DNA of 14,759 bases from an uncultured Lachnospiraceae bacterium (GCA_905201915.1 CAJKQE010000055.1:1-14759); one strand, 5' to 3'. Positions 1-7,353 are shown, counted from the first letter of the stretch. Notes: generated from the sequence alone by a model not told the origin. Made by a program: numbers and translations.

Positions 1-932
1 TGCTTTGCTCGTTCTGGTTTTCCTGCTCCGATGTTTTGAGCGCCTAAGGCAGAAACTGTGGAGAGCATGGAAGAAGGAACTAAAAACAGAAAGCTTATGA
101 TTTTTTCTACAATACCAACAGCTGCGGCATCATTCAGACCACGGCTGTTGGCAATAACAGTAATAATAAGAAAAGAAATCTGGATAAATCCATCCTGTAA
201 AGCAACGGGAATGCCCACATTCAGAATTTTTTTCGTGACAGACTGCTTAGGTTTGAAATCCTCTTTTTTTACAGCCATGTCATTTTTCCGTTTCAAAATA
301 ATGATAAGAGAAATCAGAACACTGCAAGCCTGTGACAAAACTGTTCCCAATGCAGCGCCGGAAGGTCCCATCTGAAAAGCTCCCATAAACAGATAATCCA
401 GTCCAATGTTTATTATGCAGGCAATGGCAATAAAATACATAGGTGTTTTGGAGTCACCCATACCGCGAAAGATAGAACTGATAATATTGTATGCAGTAAT
501 AAAAGGAATTCCAATAAAACAAATAGTTAAATAATCCACAGTACCGGAAACCGCTTCAGAGGGTGTTGACATTATAGAGACAATAGGATTTACCAAGAGC
601 AGCAAGGCTGTTGTCAAAATAAGAGAGAGTAGCATAAATAAAGTAATGGTATTTCCGATGTTTGCAGAGATACTTTTTTTATCATTTTTTCCTACAGCCT
701 GACCAATAGAGACAGTAGAACCCATAGCAAGTCCTACAACTATTACGGTAAGAAAATGCATAAACTGTGAGCCAATAGATACAGCAGTTGTCGCAGAAAC
801 ATCTGCAAACTGTCCAATAATAAATAAGTCTGCCATACCATAAAGTGTTTGTAGAAAATAGGAGAGGAGATATGGAAGTGAAAAAAAGATAATGCCTTTT
901 AACACACTGCCGGTAGTAAAATTTTTTTCCAT
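1..932 (-). CDS. MATE-family multidrug/cation efflux transporter, N-terminal part (3' end outside window)
   Basis: Read on the minus strand from the ATG at 932, the frame stays open for 310 residues to the window edge. A GAGG-type ribosome binding site lies about 8 bases upstream of the ATG. The protein is strongly hydrophobic with repeated membrane segments (about residues 12-35, 53-75, 92-118, 133-155, 163-184, 192-213, 236-260 and 272-295). Family marks include GSTVSIGQAVGKND near 71-84, FRGMGDSKTPMYF near 155-167, and the start of the second half (VGIPVALQDGFIQ, 239-251). MATE proteins have about 440-460 residues in two six-helix halves, so roughly two thirds is present. They sit in the cytoplasmic membrane and export organic cations or drugs by Na+ or H+ antiport; the substrate cannot be read from sequence. 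The gene is divergent from nadA. Family is secure, specificity unknown. Confidence 0.93.
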   Translation of the reverse strand, partial: MEKNFTTGSVLKGIIFFSLPYLLSYFLQTLYGMADLFIIGQFADVSATTAVSIGSQFMHFLTVIVVGLAMGSTVSIGQAVGKNDKKSISANIGNTITLFMLLSLILTTALLLLVNPIVSIMSTPSEAVSGTVDYLTICFIGIPFITAYNIISSIFRGMGDSKTPMYFIAIACIINIGLDYLFMGAFQMGPSGAALGTVLSQACSVLISLIIILKRKNDMAVKKEDFKPKQSVTKKILNVGIPVALQDGFIQISFLIITVIANSRGLNDAAAVGIVEKIISFLFLVPSSMLSTVSALGAQNIGAGKPERAK

Positions 933-965
933 TTTTCGTAACCTCTTTCTTTTTGTATTTCCAAT

Positions 966-996
966 ATTATATCTCTTAAAACACGGGTAAAGTCAA
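966..996 (-). promoter_or_regulatory. Predicted promoter of the MATE transporter gene, with a 19-base spacer
   Basis: On the minus strand, TTGACT (996-991) is followed by a perfect TATAAT (971-966). The 19-base spacer is longer than the usual 17. An imperfect dyad, CTTTA / TTAAG, sits between the two boxes. A 17-base alternative, GATATA, is a much poorer -10 match. The start of transcription would fall near 960, about 28 bases before the ATG. The long spacer plus central dyad resembles promoters activated by MerR-family regulators, but no MerR gene is visible here. Confidence 0.55.
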
Positions 997-1047
997 GTGA
1001 TTTAGGTAAATCTATTTGTAGAAAAGTGTTGTAAAGATAAAAAATTA

Positions 1048-1067
1048 ACAACTGTCTTGTCACATGT
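1048..1067 (+). promoter_or_regulatory. Candidate NiaR operator overlapping the nadA -35 box
   Basis: ACAACTGTCTTGTCACATGT is an imperfect 20-base palindrome with the symmetric skeleton ACA..TG.C..G.CA..TGT. It covers the whole -35 hexamer, where a bound repressor would block RNA polymerase. The operon encodes a NiaR-type repressor as its last gene, so autoregulated repression is expected. The assignment rests on symmetry and position, not on a motif search. A second short inverted repeat, CATGT-AAAA-ACATG (1063-1076), overlaps its right edge. Confidence 0.5.
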
Positions 1068-1085
1068 AAAAACATGGTGTATAAT
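1057..1085 (+). promoter_or_regulatory. Promoter of the nadABC-niaR operon
   Basis: TTGTCA (1057-1062) and a perfect TATAAT (1080-1085) are separated by exactly 17 bases. Transcription should start near 1092, about 27 bases before the nadA ATG at 1119. The upstream in-frame ATG at 1074 lies inside this promoter and so cannot be the start of nadA. Confidence 0.85.
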
Positions 1086-1103
1086 AGCTCTCAAATGCTT
1101 GGC

Positions 1104-1110
1104 AGGAGGA
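1104..1110 (+). promoter_or_regulatory. nadA ribosome binding site that fixes the start
   Basis: AGGAGGA lies 8 bases before the ATG at 1119. Together with the promoter just upstream it selects 1119 over the earlier in-frame ATG at 1074. Confidence 0.85.
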
Positions 1111-1118
1111 AAGAGAAA

Positions 1119-2027
1119 ATGAAAGCCATGAAAGAGGAAATCGAACAGCTTAAAAAAGAAAAAAATGCAGTGATTTTAGCTCATTATTATGTTCCAAAGG
1201 AAGTACAGGAGACTGCAGATTTTGTAGGCGACTCCTATTATTTAAGTAAAAAAGCAAGAGAAACAGAGGCAGATATCATAGTTTTTGCAGGTGTTTCTTT
1301 TATGGGAGAGAGTGCAAAAATTTTAAATCCCACAAAGAAAGTATTATTGCCGGATGCAGAGGCAGATTGTGCTATGGCACACATGGCATCAGCGAAAAAA
1401 GTGCAGGAAATGAGAGAAAAATATGAGGATTTGGCAGTGGTATGCTACATTAATTCAACAGCCGCTTTAAAGACGGTTTCTGATGTATGTGTGACTTCAT
1501 CCAATGCAGTAAAAATTGTAAAAGCATTGCCGAATAGAAATATTTTCTTCATTCCTGATGAAAATTTAGGAAGTTATGTAGCAAAGCAGGTTCCTGAAAA
1601 AAATATTCTTTTAAATGACGGATATTGTCCGGTACATAAACAGATTACAGTGGAAACGGTAAGGCAGGCAAAGGCAAAATATTCACAGGCAGAATTTCTG
1701 GCACATCCGGAATGTACAGAGGAAATTCTGGCAGAGGCAGATTTTATAGGAAGTACGGCTGACATTATTCATTATGCAGAAAAGTCTTCCAAACAGGAAT
1801 TTTTAATCGGCACAGAGGATGGAGTTTTTGCAGAACTTATGAAAAAATGTCCGGATAAAAGATTTTATTCTGTTATGCAGGGACAGTGCTGTGTAGATAT
1901 GAAAAAGGTTACTCTTGAAAAGGTACGTGACTGCTTAAAAGAAGAAAAATATGAAGTGGAAATTACAGAAGACACCAGAGAAAAAGCGCAGAAAGCATTG
2001 GATAGAATGTTGGAGCTGGCAAAATAG
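1119..2027 (+). CDS. nadA: Quinolinate synthase NadA
   Basis: NadA condenses iminoaspartate (from NadB) with dihydroxyacetone phosphate to quinolinate, using an oxygen-sensitive [4Fe-4S] cluster; it is cytoplasmic. The 302-residue product is the short form of the family (about 300-310 residues). The likely cluster ligands are Cys84 (in DAEADC), Cys170 (in GYCPVH) and Cys258 (in CCVDMKK; Cys257 is the alternative). Other family blocks are AHYYVPKEVQ (21-30), DFVGDSYYLS (34-43), GVSFMGESAKIL (58-69), YINSTAALK (110-118), FIPDENLG (144-151) and HPEC (196-199). Reading begins at 1119 because a good AGGAGG site precedes it and the promoter covers the earlier ATG. It is the first gene of the operon; the nadB ribosome binding site overlaps its stop codon. 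Identification is secure. Confidence 0.98.
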   Translation: MKAMKEEIEQLKKEKNAVILAHYYVPKEVQETADFVGDSYYLSKKARETEADIIVFAGVSFMGESAKILNPTKKVLLPDAEADCAMAHMASAKKVQEMREKYEDLAVVCYINSTAALKTVSDVCVTSSNAVKIVKALPNRNIFFIPDENLGSYVAKQVPEKNILLNDGYCPVHKQITVETVRQAKAKYSQAEFLAHPECTEEILAEADFIGSTADIIHYAEKSSKQEFLIGTEDGVFAELMKKCPDKRFYSVMQGQCCVDMKKVTLEKVRDCLKEEKYEVEITEDTREKAQKALDRMLELAK

Positions 2028-2037
2028 GAGGTGTCTT

Positions 2038-3345
2038 ATGAATAAGATAAAAACAGACGTATTGATTGTGGGAACAGGAGCCAGCGGACTTTTTGCAGCT
2101 CTTCATATTCCTTCTGATATGCAGGTAGTTTTAATTACAAAGGATGAAATTAAAAATAGTGATTCTTATCTGGCACAAGGGGGAATTTGTGTTTTAAGAG
2201 ATGAAAATGACTATGATAGCTTTATGGAAGATACATTAAAAGCAGGACATTATGAGAACAGAAAAGAGTCTGTAGATATTATGATACGTTCTTCCAGAGA
2301 TGTTATTGATGAACTGATTTCTTATGGAGTAGACTTTGCAAAACGGGATGGAGAACTGGATTATACAAGAGAAGGATGTCATTCCAAAGCCAGAATTTTA
2401 TTCCATGAAGATATTACCGGAGAGGAAATTACCAGTAAGCTTTTGATGGCAGTGAAAAAGCTTCCAAATGTAAAAATTATGGAGCATACCACAATGTTGG
2501 ATTTGATCGAAAAGGATAATACCTGTTTTGGAATTCTTGCAGAAACAGAAAGTGAGGAATGCATAGGAATTCAGGCAGAACATACCATATTGGCAAGCGG
2601 TGGAATTGGAGGTTTGTATCAACATTCTACGAATTATCCTCATTTAACAGGAGATGCTCTGGCAATTGCTATGCGCCATAAAGTAGAATTAGAAAACATT
2701 GATTATATTCAAATTCATCCTACAACTTTGTATTCATTAAAACCGGGAAGAAGATTTTTGATTTCAGAGTCTGTGCGAGGAGAAGGGGCAAAATTATATA
2801 ATGCCAAAGGTGAACGCTTTGCAAATGAGGTGCTGCCCAGAGACCTTATGACAAAGGAAATTCATAAACAGATGGAATTAGACAACAAGCCTTATGTATG
2901 GTTGGATATGACAGTTTTAGGAGAAAAAGTAATCTTAAATCATTTTCCTCATATTTATGAAAGATGTCTGGAGGAAGGATATGATGTGACTAAGGAATGG
3001 ATACCCGTAGTTCCTGCCCAGCACTATTTTATGGGGGGAATTCATGTAGATGCAAACAGTAAAACGACAATGAACAGTCTGTATGCAGTAGGTGAGACAA
3101 GCTGTAATGGGGTACATGGTGCTAATCGTCTGGCAAGTAATTCTTTGCTGGAAAGTCTGGTTTTTGCAGAGCGTGCAGCGAAAAACATTGAAAAAAATGA
3201 GAAAAAAGGCAAGACAAATGATGTAGATTTTGATAAACTGTATCAAGAAGCACAGGAGTGTATTGTAAGTCAGAAGGAATGTCTGGCAGAAATGTATAAG
3301 AATGAAATTCTGAAAGAAATAGAAAGAGAGCGACTGGCAAAATGA
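2038..3345 (+). CDS. nadB: L-aspartate oxidase NadB
   Basis: NadB is an FAD enzyme that oxidises L-aspartate to iminoaspartate, the substrate of NadA; some bacteria use fumarate as electron acceptor, which would suit an anaerobe. The 435-residue product starts with a Rossmann fold (VGTGASG, Gly12/14/17). It carries SYLAQGGI (43-50), REGCHS (111-116), HPTTLY (227-232), SESVRGEG (243-250), HYFMGGI (329-335) and GETSCNGVHGANRLASNSLL within 352-371. By comparison with E. coli NadB, Glu112, His227, Arg268, His329 and Arg364 are the expected active-site residues. The protein is about 100 residues shorter than E. coli NadB, because the C-terminal helical extension is reduced. The ATG at 2038 has AGGAGG at 2026-2031, overlapping the nadA stop; an in-frame extension back to 1951 would run into nadA and is not used. 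The gene overlaps nadC by 4 bases. Confidence 0.98.
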   Translation: MNKIKTDVLIVGTGASGLFAALHIPSDMQVVLITKDEIKNSDSYLAQGGICVLRDENDYDSFMEDTLKAGHYENRKESVDIMIRSSRDVIDELISYGVDFAKRDGELDYTREGCHSKARILFHEDITGEEITSKLLMAVKKLPNVKIMEHTTMLDLIEKDNTCFGILAETESEECIGIQAEHTILASGGIGGLYQHSTNYPHLTGDALAIAMRHKVELENIDYIQIHPTTLYSLKPGRRFLISESVRGEGAKLYNAKGERFANEVLPRDLMTKEIHKQMELDNKPYVWLDMTVLGEKVILNHFPHIYERCLEEGYDVTKEWIPVVPAQHYFMGGIHVDANSKTTMNSLYAVGETSCNGVHGANRLASNSLLESLVFAERAAKNIEKNEKKGKTNDVDFDKLYQEAQECIVSQKECLAEMYKNEILKEIERERLAK

Positions 3346-4193
3346 ACGATATTACAATGAGATTAAATGCAGATAATTTGATAAAAATGGCGTTACAGGA
3401 AGATATCAGCAGTGAAGATGTTACTACAAATGCAGTGATGAGAAGCAGAAAACAGGGAGAGGTACAGTTAATCTGCAAGCAGGACGGAATTATTGCCGGA
3501 TTGGGTGTGTTTGAGCGTGTTTTCAAGCTTTTGGATGAGACAACAGAAGTGGAATTTTACGCAGAAGACGGTGATGAGGTAAAGAATAAACAGCTTCTTG
3601 GAGTTATCCGCGGAGATATTCGTGTACTTCTTTCCGGTGAGCGTACTGCATTGAACTATTTGCAGAGAATGAGCGGAATTGCAACTTATACACACCAGAT
3701 TGCAGAGCTTTTAAAAGAAACAAAAATTAAACTTTTGGATACCAGAAAGACAACACCGAATATGCGTATTTTTGAAAAATATGCGGTAAAGGTGGGAGGA
3801 GGTTATAATCACAGATATAACCTTTCTGACGGAATTCTGTTAAAAGATAATCATATTGGAGCAGCAGGAAGTGTGAGAAAAGCTGTAGAGATGGCAAAGG
3901 AATATGCGCCATTTGTTCGTAAAATCGAGATTGAAACAGAAAATCTGGAGATGGTAAAAGAAGCTGTAGAAGCCGGAGCAGATATTATTATGCTGGATAA
4001 TATGACACCGGAAGTAATGAAAGAAGCTGTAAAACTTATTGATGGAAGAGCGGAAACAGAGTGTTCCGGCAACGTTACAAAAGAGAATATTGAACGTCTG
4101 GTAGAAGTAGGTGTGGATTATATTTCCAGCGGAGCTTTAACACATTCTTCTCCGATTTTAGACTTGTCCTTAAAAAATCTTCACGAGGTATAA
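3342..4193 (+). CDS. nadC: Nicotinate-nucleotide pyrophosphorylase (carboxylating) NadC
   Basis: NadC is quinolinate phosphoribosyltransferase. It joins quinolinate to PRPP with loss of CO2 to give nicotinate mononucleotide, the last step specific to the de novo pathway. The 283-residue length is normal. Diagnostic blocks are ERTALNYLQRMSGIAT (100-115), DTRKTTPNMRIFEKYAV (133-149), GGGYNHRYNLSDGILLKDNH (152-171), IEIETENL (195-202), DIIMLDNM (214-221) and SGNVTKENI (242-250). Arg135, Lys136, His157, Arg158, Lys168, Glu199 and Asp219 line the substrate pocket in the family. The start ATG overlaps the nadB stop (ATGA), which suggests translational coupling; there is no strong separate ribosome binding site. 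A second in-frame ATG at 3357 has no better site. Identification is secure. Confidence 0.98.
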   Translation: MNDITMRLNADNLIKMALQEDISSEDVTTNAVMRSRKQGEVQLICKQDGIIAGLGVFERVFKLLDETTEVEFYAEDGDEVKNKQLLGVIRGDIRVLLSGERTALNYLQRMSGIATYTHQIAELLKETKIKLLDTRKTTPNMRIFEKYAVKVGGGYNHRYNLSDGILLKDNHIGAAGSVRKAVEMAKEYAPFVRKIEIETENLEMVKEAVEAGADIIMLDNMTPEVMKEAVKLIDGRAETECSGNVTKENIERLVEVGVDYISSGALTHSSPILDLSLKNLHEV

Positions 4194-4221
4194 GACAGCG
4201 AAGGAAGGGGGATTTTTTAGA

Positions 4222-5226
4222 ATGATTGGAGAAACACGCAGAAAAGAAATTTTAAAGTATATTTCAGAAAGCGACAAACCGGTATCAGGAACAAAGTTAG
4301 CAGAAATTTTTCATGTGAGCAGGCAGGTAATTGTACAAGATATTGCATTGCTGCGTGCAGCAGATTGTGAAATTTTATCTACCAACAGAGGATATATCTG
4401 TCAGGGAGTTAAAAAATTTGTTCGGGTTTTCCGAGTATGTCATAGGGATGAAAAAATAGAAGAAGAATTAAATGCAGTAGTGGACTGTGGAGGTACAGTC
4501 ATAGATGTTTTTGTACAGCATCATATTTATGGCGAATTAAGAGCTTCTTTGCAAATCAGTTCCAGAAGACAGGTAAAACAGTTTGTGGAGGATATTCGCA
4601 CAGGAAAATCACGTCCCCTTACGAATATTACATCAGGTCATCATTGCCATACCATTAGTGCAGACAGCGAAGAAATTTTGGATCTTATTGAAGAAGCATT
4701 TAAGAAAATGGGAATTTACGATGATGACAGAAAAGATATAGAAATTACAATCAGAAATGCAAAGTTGGAAGAAGCATCTGTATTGGCACAGATAGAAGCA
4801 GAATGTTTTCCAAAGGCAGAGGCAGCATCAGCAGAGGAAATTCAAAAGCGTATGAATACTTTTTTGGAATGTTTTTTTGTGGCAGAAGTACAGGGCGAAA
4901 TTGTCGGTTTTATTAACGGGGCAGTGACAGACCAGCCTTCTTTGCCAGATGAACTTTATCATAATGCCGCACTGCATAAGCCGGATGGAGATTATCAGAC
5001 TGTGTTTGGATTGGATGTAAAAGAAACATATAGAAATCAGGGAATTGCAGGGAAACTGTTGGATTATTTTTCAGATACGGCTAAAGAAAGAGGAAAAAAA
5101 GGTGTACTCTTAACCTGTAAAGAACATTTGCTGAAGTTTTACGGAAGCCATGGATTTGAAAACTTTGGGGTAGCAGACTCTACACATGGAGGAGCTTGCT
5201 GGTATGATATGAGAAAAATGTTTTAA
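4222..5226 (+). CDS. niaR: NiaR-type NAD repressor (HTH + 3H domain) fused to a GNAT acetyltransferase
   Basis: The protein has 334 residues in three parts. Residues 1-60 form a winged helix-turn-helix (VSGTKLAEIFHVSRQVIVQDI, within 21-41). Residues about 68-166 form a 3H domain, with histidines at 74 (CHRDEKIEEEL), 100-101 (HHIYGEL) and 140-143 (GHHCH). His74, Glu82, His141 and His143 are the likely metal ligands by analogy with Thermotoga TM1602. NiaR binds nicotinate and represses NAD synthesis or niacin uptake genes; ordinary NiaR ends at about 170-180 residues. Here the frame continues into a GNAT domain (about 175-334) with an acetyl-CoA loop YRNQGIAGKLL (270-280) and a C-terminus FYGSHGFENFG...HGGACWYDM that recalls the AANAT-like branch. 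There is no break between the parts. It follows nadC by 28 bases with an AAGGGGG site and no promoter of its own, so it is probably co-transcribed and self-regulated. The acetylated substrate, if any, is unknown. Confidence 0.9.
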   Translation: MIGETRRKEILKYISESDKPVSGTKLAEIFHVSRQVIVQDIALLRAADCEILSTNRGYICQGVKKFVRVFRVCHRDEKIEEELNAVVDCGGTVIDVFVQHHIYGELRASLQISSRRQVKQFVEDIRTGKSRPLTNITSGHHCHTISADSEEILDLIEEAFKKMGIYDDDRKDIEITIRNAKLEEASVLAQIEAECFPKAEAASAEEIQKRMNTFLECFFVAEVQGEIVGFINGAVTDQPSLPDELYHNAALHKPDGDYQTVFGLDVKETYRNQGIAGKLLDYFSDTAKERGKKGVLLTCKEHLLKFYGSHGFENFGVADSTHGGACWYDMRKMF

Positions 5227-5254
5227 AACATTCTATAAGAGTGTGAATAATTAT

Positions 5255-5330
5255 GGAGTTGCCACATTGGGTATATATCGAAAATATATAGTTATTTTTG
5301 ATGATTGCTTAGTGTGACGGCTCCTTTTTT
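5255..5330 (+). terminator. Terminator-like hairpin after the nadABC-niaR operon, with a nested hairpin
   Basis: The outer arms GGAGTTGCCACATT (5255-5268) and AGTGTGACGGCTCC (5311-5324) pair over 13 of 14 positions when G-T wobbles are counted, and six Ts follow (5325-5330). The 42-base loop contains a second perfect stem, TATATAT (5272-5278) with ATATATA (5284-5290), around a CGAAA loop. It lies about 30 bases after the niaR stop and just before the next promoter, so termination is the simplest role. The long loop is unusual for an intrinsic terminator. Confidence 0.6.
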
Positions 5331-5331
5331 G

Positions 5332-5360
5332 TTGCCGTAAAAAAGAGAAAGGGGTATAAT
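5332..5360 (+). promoter_or_regulatory. Promoter of the yibE/F gene pair
   Basis: TTGCCG (5332-5337, 4 of 6 consensus positions) and a perfect TATAAT (5355-5360) are spaced by 17 bases. It starts directly after the T tract of the preceding hairpin. A GAGGTGGG ribosome binding site follows at 5387-5393, before the ATG at 5398. Confidence 0.65.
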
Positions 5361-5397
5361 CAAAAAAGCAGTAAATTCTGACAAATGAGGTGGGAAA

Positions 5398-6501
5398 ATG
5401 AAAGAATTTGTTTGTAAAAGAAAAAAGGTGTTTTTTCTTATAGGAATATATCTGTTGTTTCTTTTATTTGTGTCTCAGGATGCTTGGCTTTATGATACAA
5501 CCATTGCCAAAATTACAAAAGTACAAACAGAAAAAACAGGAGAAAAAGAAGGGGCAAGAGGTGAGACGGAGGCTTATTACCGACAGACAATGCAGGGGAT
5601 TTTACTGAACGGAAAATGGAAGGGAAGTAAAGTTACGCTGAAAAATGAATATACGTATTCCGGTGTTACAAATCAGAAATACCACAGAGGGGATAAGGTG
5701 TTTATTCATGCCAGTGAAAACGGGGAAAGGCTTTCAGGAAAAATCAAAGGTCTGAAAAGGGATACTTATCTGGCGGCAGTAGGAGGAATGTTACTTTTTT
5801 TGCTCATCCTGATTACAAAGAAGCAGGGAATTTATACTATAAGCACGATGATTTTTAACACGGTTGTCTATGCCGTGGGATTTCATTTTTATCTAAAAGG
5901 CGGAAATATGATTAAAATCTGCAATATCATGGTTTTCTGCTTTACTTTTGGAACGATTTTGCTTTTAAACGGATTTCACAAGCGAACGCTGGCGGCAGTC
6001 TGCTCAACTCTTTGTGTATTTACGGTTATTATGGGAATATTTCATTTTATTATGTATTTGTATGGAGACGTGGACTATTCTTCTATGGAATATCTGGGAA
6101 GCGTGGAAAATCCCGCAGAAATGTTTGAGGCAGAGGTTATGCTGGCAGGACTTGGAGCAATTATGGACGTAGCCGTAACCATAGCGGCGGCAACAGGAGA
6201 ACTTATTCGGAAAAAACCGGATATTAAATTTTTGCCCCTGTTTCGCTCCGGCAGAGAAATAGGATATGACATTATGGGAACCATGCTCAGTGTGCTGTTG
6301 TTTACCTTTGGAAGCGGTTTAATTCCCGGATTTCTCATTCGAATGAACAATGACATTTCTTTTTTGTCCAATATACGATATCATATTTCCTTTGAAATCT
6401 GCCGGTTTCTTATAGAAAGTATCGGGATTGTGCTGGCAATTCCAATTTCTATTTTTGTATCCGCAGTCTTTTTAAAGGTACAGGTTAGGAGGGAAAAATG
6501 A
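5398..6501 (+). CDS. YibE/F-family membrane protein (first of a pair, with extracytoplasmic domain)
   Basis: This 367-residue integral membrane protein belongs to the YibE/F-like family, whose function is not established. One N-terminal membrane segment (11-27) is followed by a soluble region of about 95 residues (29-123), rich in short beta-like stretches and probably outside the membrane. Five or more membrane segments follow (about 125-140, 146-165, 173-191, 197-221, 245-266, 290-310 and 333-360). The family core is LGAIMDVAVTIAAATGELI (252-270) followed by FRSGREIGYDIMGTMLSVLL (282-301), with an acidic residue, Asp257, buried in a membrane segment. The same core recurs in the next gene. 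The ATG at 5398 is preceded by GAGG at 5387-5390. It overlaps the next gene by 4 bases, which suggests coupled synthesis and a two-subunit complex. A transport role is a guess from topology. Confidence 0.85.
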   Translation: MKEFVCKRKKVFFLIGIYLLFLLFVSQDAWLYDTTIAKITKVQTEKTGEKEGARGETEAYYRQTMQGILLNGKWKGSKVTLKNEYTYSGVTNQKYHRGDKVFIHASENGERLSGKIKGLKRDTYLAAVGGMLLFLLILITKKQGIYTISTMIFNTVVYAVGFHFYLKGGNMIKICNIMVFCFTFGTILLLNGFHKRTLAAVCSTLCVFTVIMGIFHFIMYLYGDVDYSSMEYLGSVENPAEMFEAEVMLAGLGAIMDVAVTIAAATGELIRKKPDIKFLPLFRSGREIGYDIMGTMLSVLLFTFGSGLIPGFLIRMNNDISFLSNIRYHISFEICRFLIESIGIVLAIPISIFVSAVFLKVQVRREK

Positions 6502-7286
6502 CAGGAATACTTGTGTTGATATTGTTTCTTCTCATGGTAGCAGTGGGAGGAGAAAGAGGTGCAATCGTCGTTTTGGTGCTCTGCGGCAACATTCTTGTTT
6601 TAGGAGGAACGATTATTTTGCTGGCAAAGGGCTATCCTGTTTTTCCCGTTGTCTTTCTGGCTGCTGTAATCATTAGCTACATATCTTTAATGAAGCAGAA
6701 TGGAAAAAACGTGAAAACCTTTGCGGCATTTGCTGCTGTAACGGGAATTATGCTTGTACTGAGTATTCTGATTTATCTGCTGGTGTGGAAGGCACAGGGC
6801 GGCGGATTAAATGAAATACAGTCCATGCAGGAGGATATTATGTATTTTTATGAGTCGGATATTCATATCAGCATGTTACAGATTGCAGTATCAGTAACCA
6901 TACTAAGCGCTTTGGGTGCGGCAATCGATACGGCATTGTCGGTAACCTCTGCGGTTTATGAGGTGAAGCAGCATCGGCCGGAGCTATGCCAAAAAGAATT
7001 GTTCGCCTCCGGCATGCAGGTGGGGAAGGAAATTATCGGAACTACGGTAAATACTCTGCTTTTTGTGTATTTAGGTGACTCTATGCTGTTGTTTGCCTAT
7101 TTGAAGAAGGGTGGATATACCATAGAAACCATTGTGAATTCCCGCTTTTTGTTTCAGGAGTTGTCCGTGATGCTTTTTGGGGCAGTGGCATGTGTGCTGA
7201 TTGTTCCCTTTGCGGCATATTGCGTGGCCTATACGCTTTCAAATAAAAGTGGATTAAAAAAATCTAAATTTCTTCATAAGAATTGA
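6498..7286 (+). CDS. YibE/F-family membrane protein (second of a pair)
   Basis: This 262-residue hydrophobic protein starts at an ATG that overlaps the previous stop (ATGA), with an AGGAGG-like site just upstream. It lacks the soluble domain of its partner and consists almost wholly of membrane segments (about 2-17, 20-43, 48-64, 73-97, 126-152, 176-200 and 220-247). LGAAIDTALSVTSAVYEV (139-156) and FASGMQVGKEIIGTTVNTLL (169-188) match the core of the preceding protein position by position: LGA-hD-A, then SG--hG--hhGT--hhLL. The two are therefore paralogues from an old duplication. Asp143 corresponds to Asp257 of the partner. A stand-alone promoter for the following pot operon overlaps its stop codon. 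Function is not established; a two-subunit membrane complex is the natural reading. Confidence 0.83.
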   Translation: MTGILVLILFLLMVAVGGERGAIVVLVLCGNILVLGGTIILLAKGYPVFPVVFLAAVIISYISLMKQNGKNVKTFAAFAAVTGIMLVLSILIYLLVWKAQGGGLNEIQSMQEDIMYFYESDIHISMLQIAVSVTILSALGAAIDTALSVTSAVYEVKQHRPELCQKELFASGMQVGKEIIGTTVNTLLFVYLGDSMLLFAYLKKGGYTIETIVNSRFLFQELSVMLFGAVACVLIVPFAAYCVAYTLSNKSGLKKSKFLHKN

Positions 7287-7312
7287 CAAAAATAGTAAAC
7301 TTATGCCATTAT
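7283..7312 (+). promoter_or_regulatory. Probable promoter of the potABCD operon
   Basis: A perfect TTGACA (7283-7288) overlaps the stop codon of the preceding gene. The best -10 candidate is CATTAT (7307-7312, 4 of 6 positions) at an 18-base spacing. There is no visible terminator between the two operons, so read-through from upstream may add to expression. Confidence 0.5.
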
Positions 7313-7353
7313 AGAAGCTGGCAACAGGTTGAAATGAAAAAGAAGGTAAAAAA

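Noticed and set aside
58..375. Plus-strand open frame opposite the MATE gene
   Set aside because: The minus strand encodes a clear MATE protein across the whole stretch; the plus-strand product has no recognisable features.
1074..1118. In-frame upstream ATG that would lengthen NadA by 15 residues
   Set aside because: It overlaps the spacer and -10 box of the operon promoter and has no ribosome binding site; the ATG at 1119 has AGGAGG at the right distance.
1951..2037. In-frame extension of NadB back into nadA
   Set aside because: The added residues are a shifted reading of the nadA 3' end. The ATG at 2038 has an ideal ribosome binding site and begins just before the Rossmann motif.
5253..5291. 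Short frame of 12 codons starting ATGGAGTTGCC after niaR
   Set aside because: It lies inside the terminator hairpin, has no ribosome binding site and is too short to support.
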